Below are positions 37,428-50,849 of a stretch of DNA of 64,000 bases, in pieces. This DNA is from Larimichthys crocea (taxonomy: Eukaryota > Chordata > Actinopteri > Sciaenidae). Location: assembly GCF_000972845.2 (NCBI RefSeq), contig NC_040028.1, positions 11,726,038 through 11,790,037 of the forward strand. Direction: 5' to 3'. The notes under the pieces are model-generated. The model had not been told where the DNA came from. It made no database searches and worked only from the letters and a program-made list of their open reading frames with translations. Numbering within the stretch: position 1 is the stretch's first letter; each line of letters opens with the position of its first letter. Both the position numbers and the translations under genes were made by a program.

Positions 37428-38484
37428 TAATGCTGGATGACTGAACATATCTGCAGAAGATTACTAGGAATTGATAAAGAATCAAAAGCATTGTTTCCCA
37501 GGTGGATTACAGGAGAGACATGAGGTGTGATGTGAATGAGAAGTTGTCCAAAAGCAGAAGACAGCGTTGACCAGGACTGCCAGACTGACAGACTATTTCT
37601 ATGTCTGTAGCTCTTGTCCACATGTATGCATACTGAATATGATTTTGTACTGCATTACTGTGCATTTGGAATTATTCTATGCAAAAATGACAAAACAATT
37701 GAAGCCTGCTGAAGCATATTGCAGGATTTAATAAATAAAATTAATAAATAAAATATACTTCAAAAGCAAATGTGACAGTAATTGTAATCCTACCTGTTCT
37801 TAGAGTCATTGTGTAATGTGTGACAAAGTGTTACTGTTGGCTGAGAAATGTTTTTTGACAGATGAGTTGTCTCTGAGATGTTTGTGAAGTCTTTTGGCTG
37901 TATTAGTTTATTTTGGATGTGAGATTAATTGTTGTGCTGAGCGGCATGTTCGGTAAAGAGTACAGTTTTGAAAAAGTGAACTCAGTGTGGACAAATGTGT
38001 GTTACCAATTGTAAAGAGAAAAATAATTAGTCACTATAAACACGCACAGCAAATAACTCAGCTGTGCTTTTAATTATTTTTCAAGTTAGGCTGGAAATTG
38101 CTCATGAATGTCACATTTGGAAACCAAAAAAAAAAAATCAATTAAGCTTTTTATTTAGGCAGCTGGCTCTGTAATACAGTAAGTACTTATTCATTAAGGC
38201 ATTTTTATTTGTTTGCTTTGTGAACCACAATGGCGAGACTCCTGGTGAATACCATGTTGTTGATTCTTATGGCAGTGTGCCAAGCATGTAATTAAATCAG
38301 GGCTCTGTTGTTGTTTAATATGAGAGTCATGAAACGTTTCGTCCTCAAATGTTAGTCTTTAGTGTGTTGGGCTGTGGCAACACAATGGCTCATAATTTGC
38401 CAGAATTTTCTGAATCTTGTGTAACTTCATGTAAACAAATCTGATCCTGTTTCATCTGTGTGTGTTTTTTTTTCTCTTTGACAG

Positions 38485-39080
38485 GGATGACCTGCCAAGC
38501 GAGGACGTCATACACCGAGGACGAGGTTCTGTGGGGACACCGCTTCTTCCCGGTTATCTCCTTGGAGGAAGGCTTCTTTAAGGTGGACTACTCTCAGTTC
38601 CATGCCACATTTGAGGTGCCCACCCCTCCATATAGTGTGAAGGAGCAGGAGGAGGCTCTCCTCCTTTCCTCACCCCTCATGGCTCCGTCTCTGTGCAACA
38701 GCGGGGAGAAGAACAGCTCTTTGGACTGCCTGGAGACCCTGGAGGACAATGACAGCACCACAAAGCTGCCCACCAAGCTCCAGAAGATCACAGGGCGGGA
38801 TGGCCTGCCCAAGAAGCTACTAAGGATGAGCTCCACCACTTCAGAGATGACTTACAGCTTTGGAGACCTGCCCATGAAGCTGCAGCGAATCAGCTCTGTT
38901 CCTGGTGTCTCTGATGATAAGCACGCTGGAAAGGCCTCCAAGATCAACACAGAGCCCATGAGTAAGTCAGTGGCGGACTTACCTCCCAAGCTGCAGCGAC
39001 TGGCTGGGGGAGGAGGGGGCAGGATGGACGGACACCTGCCGCCCAAACTCAGAAAGATGAATTCAGATCGCTTTACATAA
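38485..39080 (+). CDS. kcnj3: kcnj3 coding exon 3: end of cytoplasmic domain and long Kir3.1 tail
   Basis: After AG at 38483-38484 the first two bases complete Gly299; residues 300-496 follow to TAA at 39078-39080. [20 protein letters not shown] through [19 protein letters not shown] completes the Kir cytoplasmic domain and includes L325 (human L333), a leucine tied to G-beta-gamma activation. The tail from about 350 on is the long Kir3.1-specific extension. It contains five copies of L-P-x-K-L-x-[KR]-hydrophobic, starting at residues 393, 406, 427, 464 and 483, and ends MNSDRFT as in mammals. A run of five Gly (474-478) replaces the shorter Gly-Ala segment of mammals. The total length of 496 against 501 in human fits an intact gene. 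Confidence in the identity is very high because the end, the splice phase and the tail repeats all agree. Confidence 0.98.
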
Positions 39081-40573
39081 AGCAGGCAACATATTTTAAC
39101 TTATGCCATCCCCCTTTATTTCCCTACCTGAAGTCCTTGTACTATTCCTTATTTATTGGACAATGGACAATATTCTTATATTAAAAGAAATGTAGAATAT
39201 GTGCACAAATACCTTATATAAAGTAGGGTGATGGAATTGAGCACATTTGTCCCTGGATGTAAGTGTACATGCTATGACGAAAGACCTCTGATATTTTTTT
39301 TAGGATGATGTACAATTAGCACAATCTGGCATGTAAGAAACAGCGCATGTAGAACAGAATCTCAGTAATTTCCGGCATGACATTTATTGATATATATAAT
39401 TTTACAAAAACAATTTCATTAGTGAATTTACTGACAGTGAAAAATTGCACAAAGCCATATGATTTACCACGTGGAAAACCTACATTACATGGTTCTAATT
39501 TGTGGTGACGAAAGGCACATACATTTGTTTTGAGTTGATTGCTTTTGTTGTTTAATGTAAAATTGTGGCAATGTTATGTTGATTGCATGCTCCTCTTATT
39601 GACTTAGCTATACAAAGGTAATAGACAAAGATGTTTAGCCTTAACTATATTACCTTGTTTCCATTTTCATGTTTGTTCACAGCTGGATTTTTGGTATTTC
39701 ATATATTGACTATTTTACCATGTGAGATTTTATGAATTTATTAGTTGATCAAAGACAGAATATGATGCTAGATGATGCTTTTTACATTTAAAAAAAGCAT
39801 TATCAGCATCATATGACCCATCTGAACTGGGCACAATGCTACACAATTTTCACTTGCTTATTAAAGTAACACTTAAGTTGAAAAAGTCAATACTTGTACT
39901 TGATAAGCACAAAGCAATCATTATATAATACCCCGTGATATTAGAAAACATTTATGGGCATTTTCTCATTAATTAACTGCTTAGAGCAGTAGTTCAGTAC
40001 TGTGCAATCATTTTGTTTCATTATATAACAAAATCAACTTAACAGTAGGGCTGTGTGGTCATACAAAACACTCCATTAGAATTTCAACTTAGGTGTTACT
40101 GGTTAGATTTAGAGGTGGGCCTGTAAGGAAATCATAACCCTTGTCTTAAGGGCCCATAATCTCCCTCCTCCGTGATGAAAGCAATAATATTATAATGACT
40201 ATAATCTTTATATAGCCACAGGGTCTACCACAGCCCCATCTTCATTCTGTTTACTGAATTCATGCCATGAAATCTGGTTTTCTCTAAATACATCAAGGAC
40301 ATTGTATGATACCCAATCTCTTCAGGAATAAAGATCTAACATAACTGTTTAACATCTTGCTACTTTGACTAGATGTAATGCATGCTTTACCCAATCATAA
40401 ATAAAATGTTAATAATATACTTATTACAGGGGGTAGTCAAAATGATGGAAGGCCAGCAAAACTCGGTTTAAAGAATTGACATGGGCCTGTGAGGATAAAT
40501 ATATAATAAGTATGATCATTGCCCAAAGCTAAACATATTCAAATCACTGTGCACACAATATTGACTGTTTATC
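39081..40573 (+). other. kcnj3: Probable kcnj3 3'UTR
   Basis: AT-rich non-coding sequence directly after the stop codon. AATAAA occurs at 40327-40332 and 40400-40405, which are candidate polyadenylation signals; the transcript end is not fixed by sequence alone. No open frame of note. Family A element sequence begins at 40574. Confidence 0.5.
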
Positions 40574-40927
40574 TTAAAGGTCCAATGTGTAGGATTCAGT
40601 GGCACATAGCGGCAAAGTTGCAGATTGCAACCAAATGAATACTCTAACCTCAACCTCTCCTTCCAATCACCTAAGAAAAACTCTCAGAAGTCCATTTCTA
40701 GAGCAGTGTTTGGTTTGTCCGTTCCGGGCTACTGTAGAATGATGGTGGTTCAACATGACAGACTCCATGAAACCTGCTCTCACTGTAGAAGTAAAGGGCT
40801 AATTTTGAGACAATAAAAACACAACGATTCTTATTTTCAGGTGATTATACATGGAAACATGTTAATAAATATTATGTTCCATTCCTGCCAATAAATACTC
40901 CTAAATCTAACACACTGGACCTTTAAA
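40574..40927 (+). mobile_element. Dispersed inverted-end element family A, full-length copy
   Basis: Left end TTAAAGGTCCAATGTGTAGGATTCAG; the reverse complement of the right end reads TTTAAAGGTCCAGTGTGTTAGATTTAG, so the terminal inverted repeats are about 25 bp with few mismatches. The body has AGATTGCAACCAAATGAATA, GTTTGGTTTGTCCGTTCCGG, GCTACTGTAGAATGATGGTG and AAAACACAACGATTCTTATT, a pattern seen in many percomorph genomes as I recall it. 354 bp, non-coding, MITE-like. A shorter relative lies at 30972. Confidence 0.88.
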
Positions 40928-41402
40928 TGAATAGTTTGACATGTGGGAAACACACTTATTCTCCTTCTTGCTGTGAGTTAAATGAGAAGTTGATACCAAT
41001 CACACCTCTGTATGCTAAAAAATACTTATCTACAGCTAGCAGCCGGTTAGTTTAACCTAGTATAAAGACTGTAACCAGCTTACTCTGTCCAAAGGTGAAA
41101 CTCAACCTACCAGCGCCTGTTTGTCTAAGCCATTTTCTTTTCAATCATACAAAAACCAAAGTGAAGAGTAAAAACAATAAAAACCCTGTAAAAAGTCAAA
41201 TGTCTTGCCTAGTCTGTGTTTTTTGTTATATATAAAGTGTTATTTAGTGAGCTCTAGAGGTGCTAATAGGTGGATTTTGTTACCTTGGACAGAGCTAAAC
41301 AATTCCCTTGTTTACAGTGTTTATGCTAAGCTAAGCTAACAAGCGCTTGGATGTAACTTCATATTTATTGACATGAAAGTTGTATCAATCTCCTTCTAAT
41401 GT
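40928..41402. mobile_element. Foldback repeat family D, nearly palindromic
   Basis: The left half (GAGAAGTTGATACCAATCAC, CTAGCAGCCGGTTAG, AGTATAAAGACTGTAA, CTCTGTCCAAAGGTGAAA, CTACCAGCGCCT) and the reverse complement of the right half (GAAGGAGATTGATACAACTT, GCGCTTGTTAGCTTAG, AGCATAAACACTGTAA, CTCTGTCCAAGGTAACAAAA, CTATTAGCACCTC) list corresponding words in the same order, so the element folds back on itself over about 200 bp. It abuts the family A element without a gap. Non-coding. A diverged fragment lies at 10226. Confidence 0.82.
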
Positions 41403-44400
41403 CAAAATGTATACAATTCTTTCTTGGCAACCAACCCTGCATATCGGAAAATTCGTACCATTATTATTACATAATAACCCCAGTTATTTTCAAGGATATT
41501 ATCTCTTTGCCAGTATCTGTAAGAGCACATGTGTATTGATACATTTAATGAGCATATCTGTAGTAAAAAGTGATATACATGGATGTTCACTCCAGATTTC
41601 TATGTCAGCTGATACTGAACATGTGCTCTAGTTGATAACACTGTCCAAAATCTCAAGGGCAGAGATGCAGACGATTATATAATTTTAGAGTCAGTGGTAC
41701 AGACTGTAGACCCTTTTAAAAAACATGAAAAACATTCACAGTGGATTGCCTGTGTTATTTTTGTATATTTATCTTGCCTTACTGACAACACATTGCAGGA
41801 TGCAAATTGATGTGATCTATTTCTAAATCTGGACCAAAACTGTGCCAGATAAAGGATCCCACATCGACAGAGCCAGTGTCACTGCCAGAAGTCTTTTCTT
41901 CTGGCACTTTCATTGTTTTGATCATACCCTGTGTAATAATCGCTGCTGCAGTTCACATTTCACAGAACACTTTCTTTATTGCTGTCAAATACGCTGTGTA
42001 AATAACTGTATTTCAAGAGACACAGAGGACTTGTGGGGATAAAGTCAGCACCATGACTTTAGGTATCACATGAAGTTGGGTTAATTCTGTCTTTACCCTG
42101 AGATAGACCTTAAATAAACCCATGGGATTGATCAGAATATCAAAACTGCTGATGGTATTTTCCTCTGGTTCCTTGGAAAGGAGGTGCAAATCTCTTAAGG
42201 ACACCTTTAATCAGCACTTGCTCTGTCAGAAAACAATTGCTCTTTATCACCAAGGAGATCTTTGCTGTAGATGTCACTTTATGTTTTTTTCTTTCTCGTC
42301 ATACAAGGTCTCTCCAGCAGAGCCATTAATGCCTCTCCACAGAAATAGCATTTCAGTATTTAAAAGAATTGACTCAGGTGTATTTGGAAAATGTGGGAGG
42401 GTTGTAATAGGAGGCAAGAAAGGGTTATACAAAGTTTAAAATCTTGTTAGCATTCCAGAAAATACATAATTCTTTGAGAGATGTTTTTCATAATTTCCAT
42501 TATCAGGTTTCTTGACAAATAGTGTATGACACAGACGCAGCCTGCAGCAAAGGAAACAGCTGGCTCTGCTTGCTGATTACAGGACAAATGAAACACAATT
42601 TTGCACTGAAATGGCACATCTTCTATTCCCCTTCATAACTTCTATTGAATTCAAATGGTTCGCCTCAATATCCCACAATCAAATTTATTTCCGGAGAAAC
42701 AGTTTTCCGAGTTTGGAATTTGCAAACATATGGTAACTCCACTGTGTTGTTAAAAAAAGTAAATGAGAGTGAAACTTCATTGAACATTCAAAATTAAATA
42801 TGGCATCCTGACTGGCTGTTTTTAAAGGCTTCTCTCACTTCCGCGCCATGATGGGATGATACATAACAGATGACAAATGATGCAACATAAGACTGAACTG
42901 TTGGTGGCTTTGCACTGCATGAAACACTGCGAAACAAGACAAATGTCCTCCCACCACTACAGTAGTTTGCTGTGTTTCCCTTTCCATTTTACAAGCCTGG
43001 TCTACCATTTCAAATGCAACATATGAATGTCTTATCATGTAATTTGAAAAAAATATGCATTCTTGCAGGCATGAAAAATTCAATTCTTTAGTGGATGGTT
43101 ACTGATAGGAAGCTAAATATGTGTACAGCATTTGTGAGTAACTGCAATTGCAGGATCAGAACAAGCCCCCAGTAAGAGCACCAGGCTTTGAAGCCAAACT
43201 GACATACTGGCCAAACTGTGTAATGACAACATTGGTGATATCACGTGATTCACATTGGCCCAAAAAGACTGGTGGCTGAAGTGGCTGTACACTACACTGG
43301 ATATATTATTTTTGAGTGTCACACCCCCCACGAAATTATTTGTTTTTCATTTATTCGGTCCAATAACATTTGGAAAGTCTAGAAGAGCTGCAAAAAAAAA
43401 GCACAATTGTATGAGCCTTAGGGGGAACTGAGCCTACTTCTCACTTGATTAAGTACCTCAGTAAACAGTTCCCCCATGTGTTTTCCCCATGTGTTTATGG
43501 TCTCAATCTCTAGTTTTAGCTTCTCTTCCATACAGCCTGATGTTCATTTTGTAAATTATGATCCCGTTTAGAGTAAAATAGACAATAAAGCAGGGTATGT
43601 TTTAGGGCATGGCATACCATTTGATTGACAATTTATTTTCAGTGGTTCCATCCTGGCTTATGAAACTAGGCAGTGCTGATCAATATGAATCAAGATTCTC
43701 TTACTGCATTACCGATTTCTCCCCTCAAATGTTTTCAGAAACATATTTTAGTGTATTATTTAAGTTTATGACCAAGCAGGCTACATTTTTTTTTCTGCTT
43801 GAAAACTCCAAATCATTATTAACTACATAATGTGCAATGCGAGAACAGAAATTGGTTTGATTTTGCCTTTTCATGCTGCATTTTACCCATGAGTAAAGTC
43901 GTGGTTTTTATTTCCTTTAAAAATTCTTCTTTCCTTTGCAAGATCAGCAGCAGCTGTAGAGGACTTTGTGTTTTGTCACATATTGCAGTAAAATATATCA
44001 TCATCTCTCAGTATGAGTTGAGCTGTTGATATAAATGTAACCTGGTTGGACTGACGGATTTTGTGGCCTTACATGGCAATCTCCTTCAAGTGTCAGATTA
44101 CTCTTTAGTCTATCTGACGAGAGAGTGAATCAACATTTCAAGGCCTCTGTAGTGATTTCCAGTTCATTTTTTATTGCAGTGGCTCCTGACTCAGGGGCTG
44201 ATTTACTGAGGTGCAGGTTGGGTTGGGAAGCTGAGTACTCAATCTTGCTCAAGGTGATCATGATGGTGGTGGCTGGACAATATCTGCACCATGAAACAAA
44301 TATGAGGGTGGTATTGCTGTTTGTTGTTCAACATGCCTCTTGACACCGAACATAAACTGAAGCCACATTACTAGAGAGGGGCACTAGTGGGAATGAAATG

Positions 44401-47400
44401 AAATCATCAGTGTACATCAATATATATGTAAATTAAGTATTTACCAGTATTATGCAACTGCTGTGTTCCTTGAAATTAACTAGCCTTTGCATTTCAGTAT
44501 AGTATCACAAATTATGATTGTATTAATTATTTCTACAGTGTTTAAATTGTGTGATTCTATGATCTTTTCCTTTAAACTTTGCAGTCCATACAGATCCCCG
44601 AAGATCAGTGGTGTCTTACGTCAGAGCAAACTGAACAAAAGACAAAACTGACAGGGAAAGATGAGAGAAGTGCATTACAGGCAGCAGAGGAGACTCAAAT
44701 TGGTGTGTGGGATGAATAATGCATTTGTCTCAATCCTTCCAATCCTGTAAGTTTGCAAAATGACAGTGATCAAAGTTGAGTCTGCAAGGGATGGTATTAA
44801 GGGGGAGATTAAAATGGTTGGGAGAGTGTAAAAGAGAACACCAGAGGGGGAGAGAGGATATTTCTGTCTCTTGTCAGATTCTGTCATGACTTGTTTTACA
44901 TTTACACTTTCCCTCTTTATCCCTTAGCTCCTATCCTGGCAATACAAATAGGTTTGATAATTCAGTGTGGAAACAGCTGCCACAGCGTAATGTGGCCGCT
45001 ATCAAGACCGCACAGTGCTGTGTTTTATACTCTGATGTTCACACATCCCCCACTTAACGTATTTCATCGTGTAATGTCAGAAGTTTGATTCATATTATAT
45101 ATGCTAACAGAAAGGTGGAGAGGACAAGTGATGTTGAAAAATCCATCTTCGGTTTGTCTTCCATCATTTTAAACATCCACATACCCAAGAACACGCAAAC
45201 ACATCACTGCATACCTTACACCCCCCCCCCAAACACACACACACACACATGCACAACAGATGCCATGTCTCTGGTGTATTGTGTTTGTAAGATAACGGGC
45301 TGGTGTGGGCGTCTGCAAAACAGCTCAGTTTGCACCTGAGTCAAAATCTATCTCTGCTTTAGTCACCAACAGCGCAGGGAAAAAGGAGCTGAGGAGGACA
45401 CATCACACCGAGCCCACTCTCTCTGTAGAAAACGGTTTGCCTGATGCTCGCTTTATCTGCTTCCTTCCATTTCATGTTTGCTTTAAGATCAGTATGCAAC
45501 TGCCCCCCCCCCCCCTTTGCCAAAAATATTACTTTGAGAGCACAGGCAGCATGATGGATCTATTTTTTTTCCAGCCATGGGAAGCCACTACATGTCATCC
45601 AGTTGTGATCCTCAGCAGAAAATGATTTGAAACTCATTAGTATACTAATTTGGCAGTGAAGAATGATTTATGCCTTGTTTGTGTGTGTGTCTAATGTTTT
45701 CGTGTACCTTTTGCTTCTTTGTGCATTTAAACAAACAAAAAGAAAAAGCAGGATAAAAATAGATTTCAGTGTATGCCTATCTGTGCAATGGCTAAATTCT
45801 AGTTGTGAGAAATTACCCCCATCATCAGCTCACTGAAGTGATATTACAGAACGAGCAAAAAACAGGCTCATCCGTGGCCACGAGGAATGTGTCTGTGAGC
45901 TGCAGTGAACCTTCATAAATCCTACCACCTTTTGTTCATCCATGTGGTGGATGTACGCTTGAGGAAAATGACTCTGCATACTCGAAGGGCACCAAATAAT
46001 TGTGGTGCTTCAGGCAGAGCCAGTAGGCCTGAAATAAAACAAGAGCTCTCTCACAATCCATGCCTTCTAAAAATAATCCTGTTCAGACGAGGGTGGTGGA
46101 TTCTCGGCTGCATCCTCAGCTCTGGCTGTGGAGGCAACTGTTTGATAAGTGTGGATGCTATGAGAAAGAGATTGTACGTAACTGTGTGCCTCTGTTCCTC
46201 TGCAAGCGTGACATACAGCATGTGACATGCAGCTTTTGATCTAGCCGAAGTACAAAACAGTGTCCCATCCAGCCGTTCGTTTAAATCCAATTTAGAAAGA
46301 ATGTCATGTTCATAGAGGCGATTCACGATCTGATCCAAACTATGCGAAGAAAACAAGTTAAATGCACGAGTTCTTACTGATGTGGGTAATAGTACTGAAG
46401 ATGACTCTTCAAATACTTTTATCTGCAAATTAGCAATTAATGACGCGTTAAAAATACTTCATAATGAGGGTTTCCCCCTGAAGCACTTGTTACCTAGCAA
46501 CTGCAACCAGAATACATTATATCCGCATGTTGCCAGGACTCAACATGTTTTAATTTAGGTGTAGATTTATATTCATGTGCTACATGTTTTCTATACGCGG
46601 GAGGTTTTGATTCATGACTTCCCTCTGTATTTTGAGCGGTGGGAGTGAAACCACAGTAGATTTAACTGTGGTTTCACTTGACTGGGCAAGGTCTCTGTCC
46701 TGCTGTTGGTTGTTCACTTCATCATTGTCTTTCCGCTGCCTTTCCGGTGTCTGCTGTGGCAGCGGGATGAATATTTCAGAAGTCTACACTGTGAATTCCA
46801 TTCGTTACTGTACGTTGGTTGTAAACAGTGTTGGACTCTTCCCCAGGTAGGGAGGTGTTCACATGCTGCCAAAAAACTCAGTGTACACAAACACTTGGCT
46901 GTTAGCAAATATATATAATTACAACAGAATGTTGCCATCTCTACCCATTTCTTTCACCTCCTCTGCTGCTGTTGCAGTGGTGAACAGATGAAGGAATCAC
47001 AAACAACAATGTAAAATCACTACAATTTTCTTTTCTGTCTCTTCACTTGAATTTTTCAAAACACTGTTTTAATAATCCACACTGTATGTTTCATGATAAA
47101 GACGCCAATCAGTCAGTAAACTGATGCTGAACAGCCATGTGCTTACAGGCTATATGGATTTGTTAGATGTAGCCCTGCATGTAATTCATAATGCACTTCA
47201 CCCACATGCATTTTTGATGCTATAGAAAAATAGAGCAAGCTTACAGCCTCCACTTTCCTTCACCACAGGAGCTGAATCTCCCATCGGCGTTCAGCCTCAG
47301 GGAGCTGATTGGACTAAATGTTGCAGAATGGAGCACTGTTTTTCTTTCCCTCTCTGTCTTACTTTCTCGTCGGGGTCAAGTAAGCACAAAAGAGTTTAAT

Positions 47401-50389
47401 GTTCTCCCCCTGCTGTTATTTTGAAAGAAGGGTGAGATCAATAGGTGACAGGGGCCAGAACAATCAAGATATAGATAAGCTCTGGTAAGGTAAGGTCACT
47501 TTTAACACAAGGTTCCTGTACGTGTGAGGTGTATCAAAAGGAAATTTGCCTCAGATAACCCACCAAAGTGTTTTAATTTAACTTAAACACTGTTGTATTA
47601 CTGAAACACATCAATAGTTGGCTGATTGAATTCTTGCTTCTATTCCACAGTCAGAGAACAGAATTGTTCAAGTCCAGACACCAGAATGACTGGCCTGCCG
47701 ATCTATTAAAAAGTGTTGCTGTATAAAATCACCAGCTAATTGGTTTGCTCAAACTTATATCTTAGGCTTCTTCTCTTTCCCATCTTCAGCATATTTACTA
47801 GGGAGTTATACTGAAAGTAATAACACATGGAAACAATCTTAATTGGGGTAGAATAAGGAGTAGGCTTCCTGGAGGCAATGAAGTCTAACGTGGGTGAGTG
47901 TGAGCTTTCACAGCATTGTATTTGAAGGCTACATTCAATTATGGGCTACTTGTCAGACGGAATAAATCATTCAGCAACCGTAATGCATAATGCAGTCAAA
48001 CAAAACTTTACTGCAAAAAACATTCCCACGCTGGAGAACTAATGACCACGTTGGTTCGGTGGGGCTGCCTTATAATCAAATGTCAAAGCCCGTCATCGTT
48101 GAGAAAAAGAAGAGTAAGCTGCCCAACCTAAATAAGACTTTTAACAATGAGCCGTTGGAAGGAGCTCTCCAGTGCCATGAACCTAATAGCAATTCATTGA
48201 CAGTGGTGAGCTTTTTAAAGCAAATGGTTGACAGTACAAGGTCACACCCTAATTTGTGACCAGTGGAGTGACAAAAACCAGGCCTTTCTCGAACATGGGA
48301 GCTCATGTGGAAAAAAAATGACCCAGCACATAATGTGCTTTACCATGTCACTGACTCCATGAAGTCATTCGTCAAAGCAATAGCGTAAAAATATAGGATT
48401 TTTTTTTTTTACATGAAAATTTTATAAAAACATTAACCTCACTTTACAGAACAAAATTCTATTAAGACATATTACTTTTCTGAAACGGGAGTACTGCCAA
48501 GAAATGTACCGTAAAATGCTTTTGCCACCTTTTATTTAAACTGACAGGTAGGTCTTGAGGGCAACTGTCCCCTCAAGGACAAACATCCAAGATCTAAACG
48601 TGGAAAGCTAAGCTGCTGTAAAGGCAGAATGTCACACACAGCTTGTTTACAAAGGTAAACCAAAGATCGTCACAGTGAGGGGAGTGCTAACTAAAGGGAT
48701 TAAATTTAGGAACGAGCTTGTGGGTGTTGTGATTTTTTACAGTGTTTTCACACTTTGACATGTTTTTTGCATTTTAGATCTGTCAGAAAAAGAAAAAAAA
48801 TCTTTTAAAATGTGTCCTTCCAAGGTTCGTGACACAGGGACAAAAGAAAAAAGATAACTTGAACATACAAACTAAAACTTTGCTCACAACAAGTTGAGAG
48901 TTTTCAAAGCTGTTGCTGGCGTTGCTGTGTCATCAGTTGGGGGAATTATTCATTCTGGCAGAGCTCAAAATATGCTTACCATCTGTTCCATTTTATTCCA
49001 GTGCCTGGCTCATAGCTCATGTTTAATGTATCTGTGCTAATGGCATCATCTACGTACAGTACAATGGCCATTTCTACATCAGGAAAACAGTGAAAGCGAT
49101 GAATGAGGAGGACCTTGGCTGTATGAATGCTTTCAAAACAACCTTTTATCTGAATCATTTGCTCCATCGCCTCTACACTCAATGGCCACGAATAATTGTC
49201 CTTCTAAAATATATTGCATAAATTAAAGGCCATTACAATTTCACAACTGTGGCACGTCCAAATGACACATTATCAAACAAACATGTTAGTAACATATCAG
49301 CAATTTGGCCACACTGCAGCAGCATTTATGATCTATTTAAATCCTCTGCAAGGGAGGTCAAGTGTGACTCACTTTAATATGATTATCCCCCAGAGAAATA
49401 TATGAGGGACATATGGAAGTGGAAGAGACCTTTCAGACACATTTTCTCATCCATGCACTCATACAACATAAAACATGCACATCAACACATACACCCACGC
49501 ACATACTGCACTGTACACACAAAGTACATGTTCACATACACATTTTATGATGACTACTCAAACACGGAACAGACTTTCACAAACAAGTTGTCTCAAGAAG
49601 CAGCTTGTTTCTGAACAAACTCTAACCTTCCTCTGATAAGCTACAAATTATCACCATATAGGGAAAAGGCTTTCAACAGAAGGATTATGAATTTTAAGTC
49701 CTTAAGGCCCGTCACCCACAGGAACTGTGTGCATTAAAGATAAACCAAGCAAAGTCAAGAGGAATAAACCAAAGACTTAAACAAAGTTTGTGGGATCAGG
49801 ATAATTTTTGCTTTACCTGTCATGGAGCTACCACTTATGGTTATTTTCATTGTTCATTATTCATTTCTCACTTAAAATCTGTGTAAAGTAAGAATAAATA
49901 TGTGTTCTGAGTTTGTCAGACTAAAGAAAGTGTTATTAACCACCCACCGACAAGTTTATGGAATTAGGTGTCAAATTCGGGTAAAAATGAGCAGTACTCT
50001 CAGCTCCAGGACTGTCGGGGCGTGTCTGCTAAATGAGCAGTCAAGCAGCCATTTTGAAGCGACTGAATCATGTCAGATGAGTTCAGAAAATGACATGACT
50101 AACTTTGAAACACTCTGAGTGAGATGAATTTATCTCCATATCTCTGCTAGGGGTGCAGGGGTATGCTCAGGGTGGCTTCAGCGTGTCATCGAGTCACCCT
50201 TTAGGACCGCCCACAAAATCCTGGGGAAAAACTGTTTTAACCTCTGACGCCACATTTCAGTAATATATCATTCAAAGTCTTTTCCCATGTTTCCAGCAAC
50301 TATTTTCCAACAAATTTAATATATTTTGAAAGAAATCTCAGAATTGGCTTTACACAGACTTTAAACAATTGTTTGGTTAGACACATAGA
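41403..50389. other. Intergenic region downstream of kcnj3, first part
   Basis: About 9 kb without a recognisable gene. It contains a C10 run plus (CA)8 (45221-45249), a C13 run (45503-45515) and AT-rich sequence. The longest frame is on the minus strand at 46051-46428 (125 codons), with no motif I recognise and no splice or start context of note. The rest appears to be unique sequence of unknown role. Confidence 0.7.
45221..45249. repeat. C10 run followed by (CA)8
   Basis: Homopolymer and dinucleotide tract side by side. A second C run (13 bases) lies 250 bp downstream at 45503-45515. Confidence 0.95.
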
Positions 50390-50849
50390 CGGTATAAAAA
50401 ATAGAGATAGTCTCCATAATGTCACCTGTCGGTTTCTGAAGAGCCATTGTGAAGTTCAGAGTGTGGTGGCTCTGGCCGTCACCATCTTGATAGTCCTGCC
50501 TCTGCCAGCTCTCGGCTAATCTAAAAAATGGGCAAAGGGCAGGCTAAATGAAGCATGAGTGGTCAAACAAAGTGTCCACGCTCTTAGTTATGCAAAACTT
50601 TAATGTAATTTAATGGGAGAGTTCTATAGAAATCCTACCTCAGCATATTTGTCTTGAAGATTGATATTAGTTATAGAGACCAAAACCATTTTTTGTACCA
50701 GGCTGTAAACATGTTTATTTCTGCTGTGAAGTTGGACATTTGATGGGGGCTGATTGAGATTGACTCATTTTACAGCCAGCCTCAAGTGGATATTCAAGGA
50801 ACTGCAGTTGTTGGCTTAATTTCATAGCCTCAGAGGTTGCCGCTTGGTT
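50390..50849 (+). repeat. Dispersed repeat family C, copy 2 (longest)
   Basis: Starts near GTCTCCATAATGTCACCTGT and proceeds through GAAGTTCAGAGTGTGGTGGC, CTGGCCGTCACCATCTTGAT, AGTTATGCAAAACTTTAATG, TAGTTATAGAGACCAAAACC, TTTTTTGTACCAGGCTGTAA, ATTTCTGCTGTGAAGTTGGA, CAGCCAGCCTCAAGTGGA and GGAACTGCAGTTGTTGGC to AGGTTGCCGCTTGG. Same word order as at 37066 and 61640. Non-coding. Confidence 0.85.

Noticed and set aside
46051..46428. 125-codon minus-strand frame in the downstream intergenic region
   Set aside because: No recognisable motif and another open frame on the opposite strand overlaps it; length is within the range seen by chance here.
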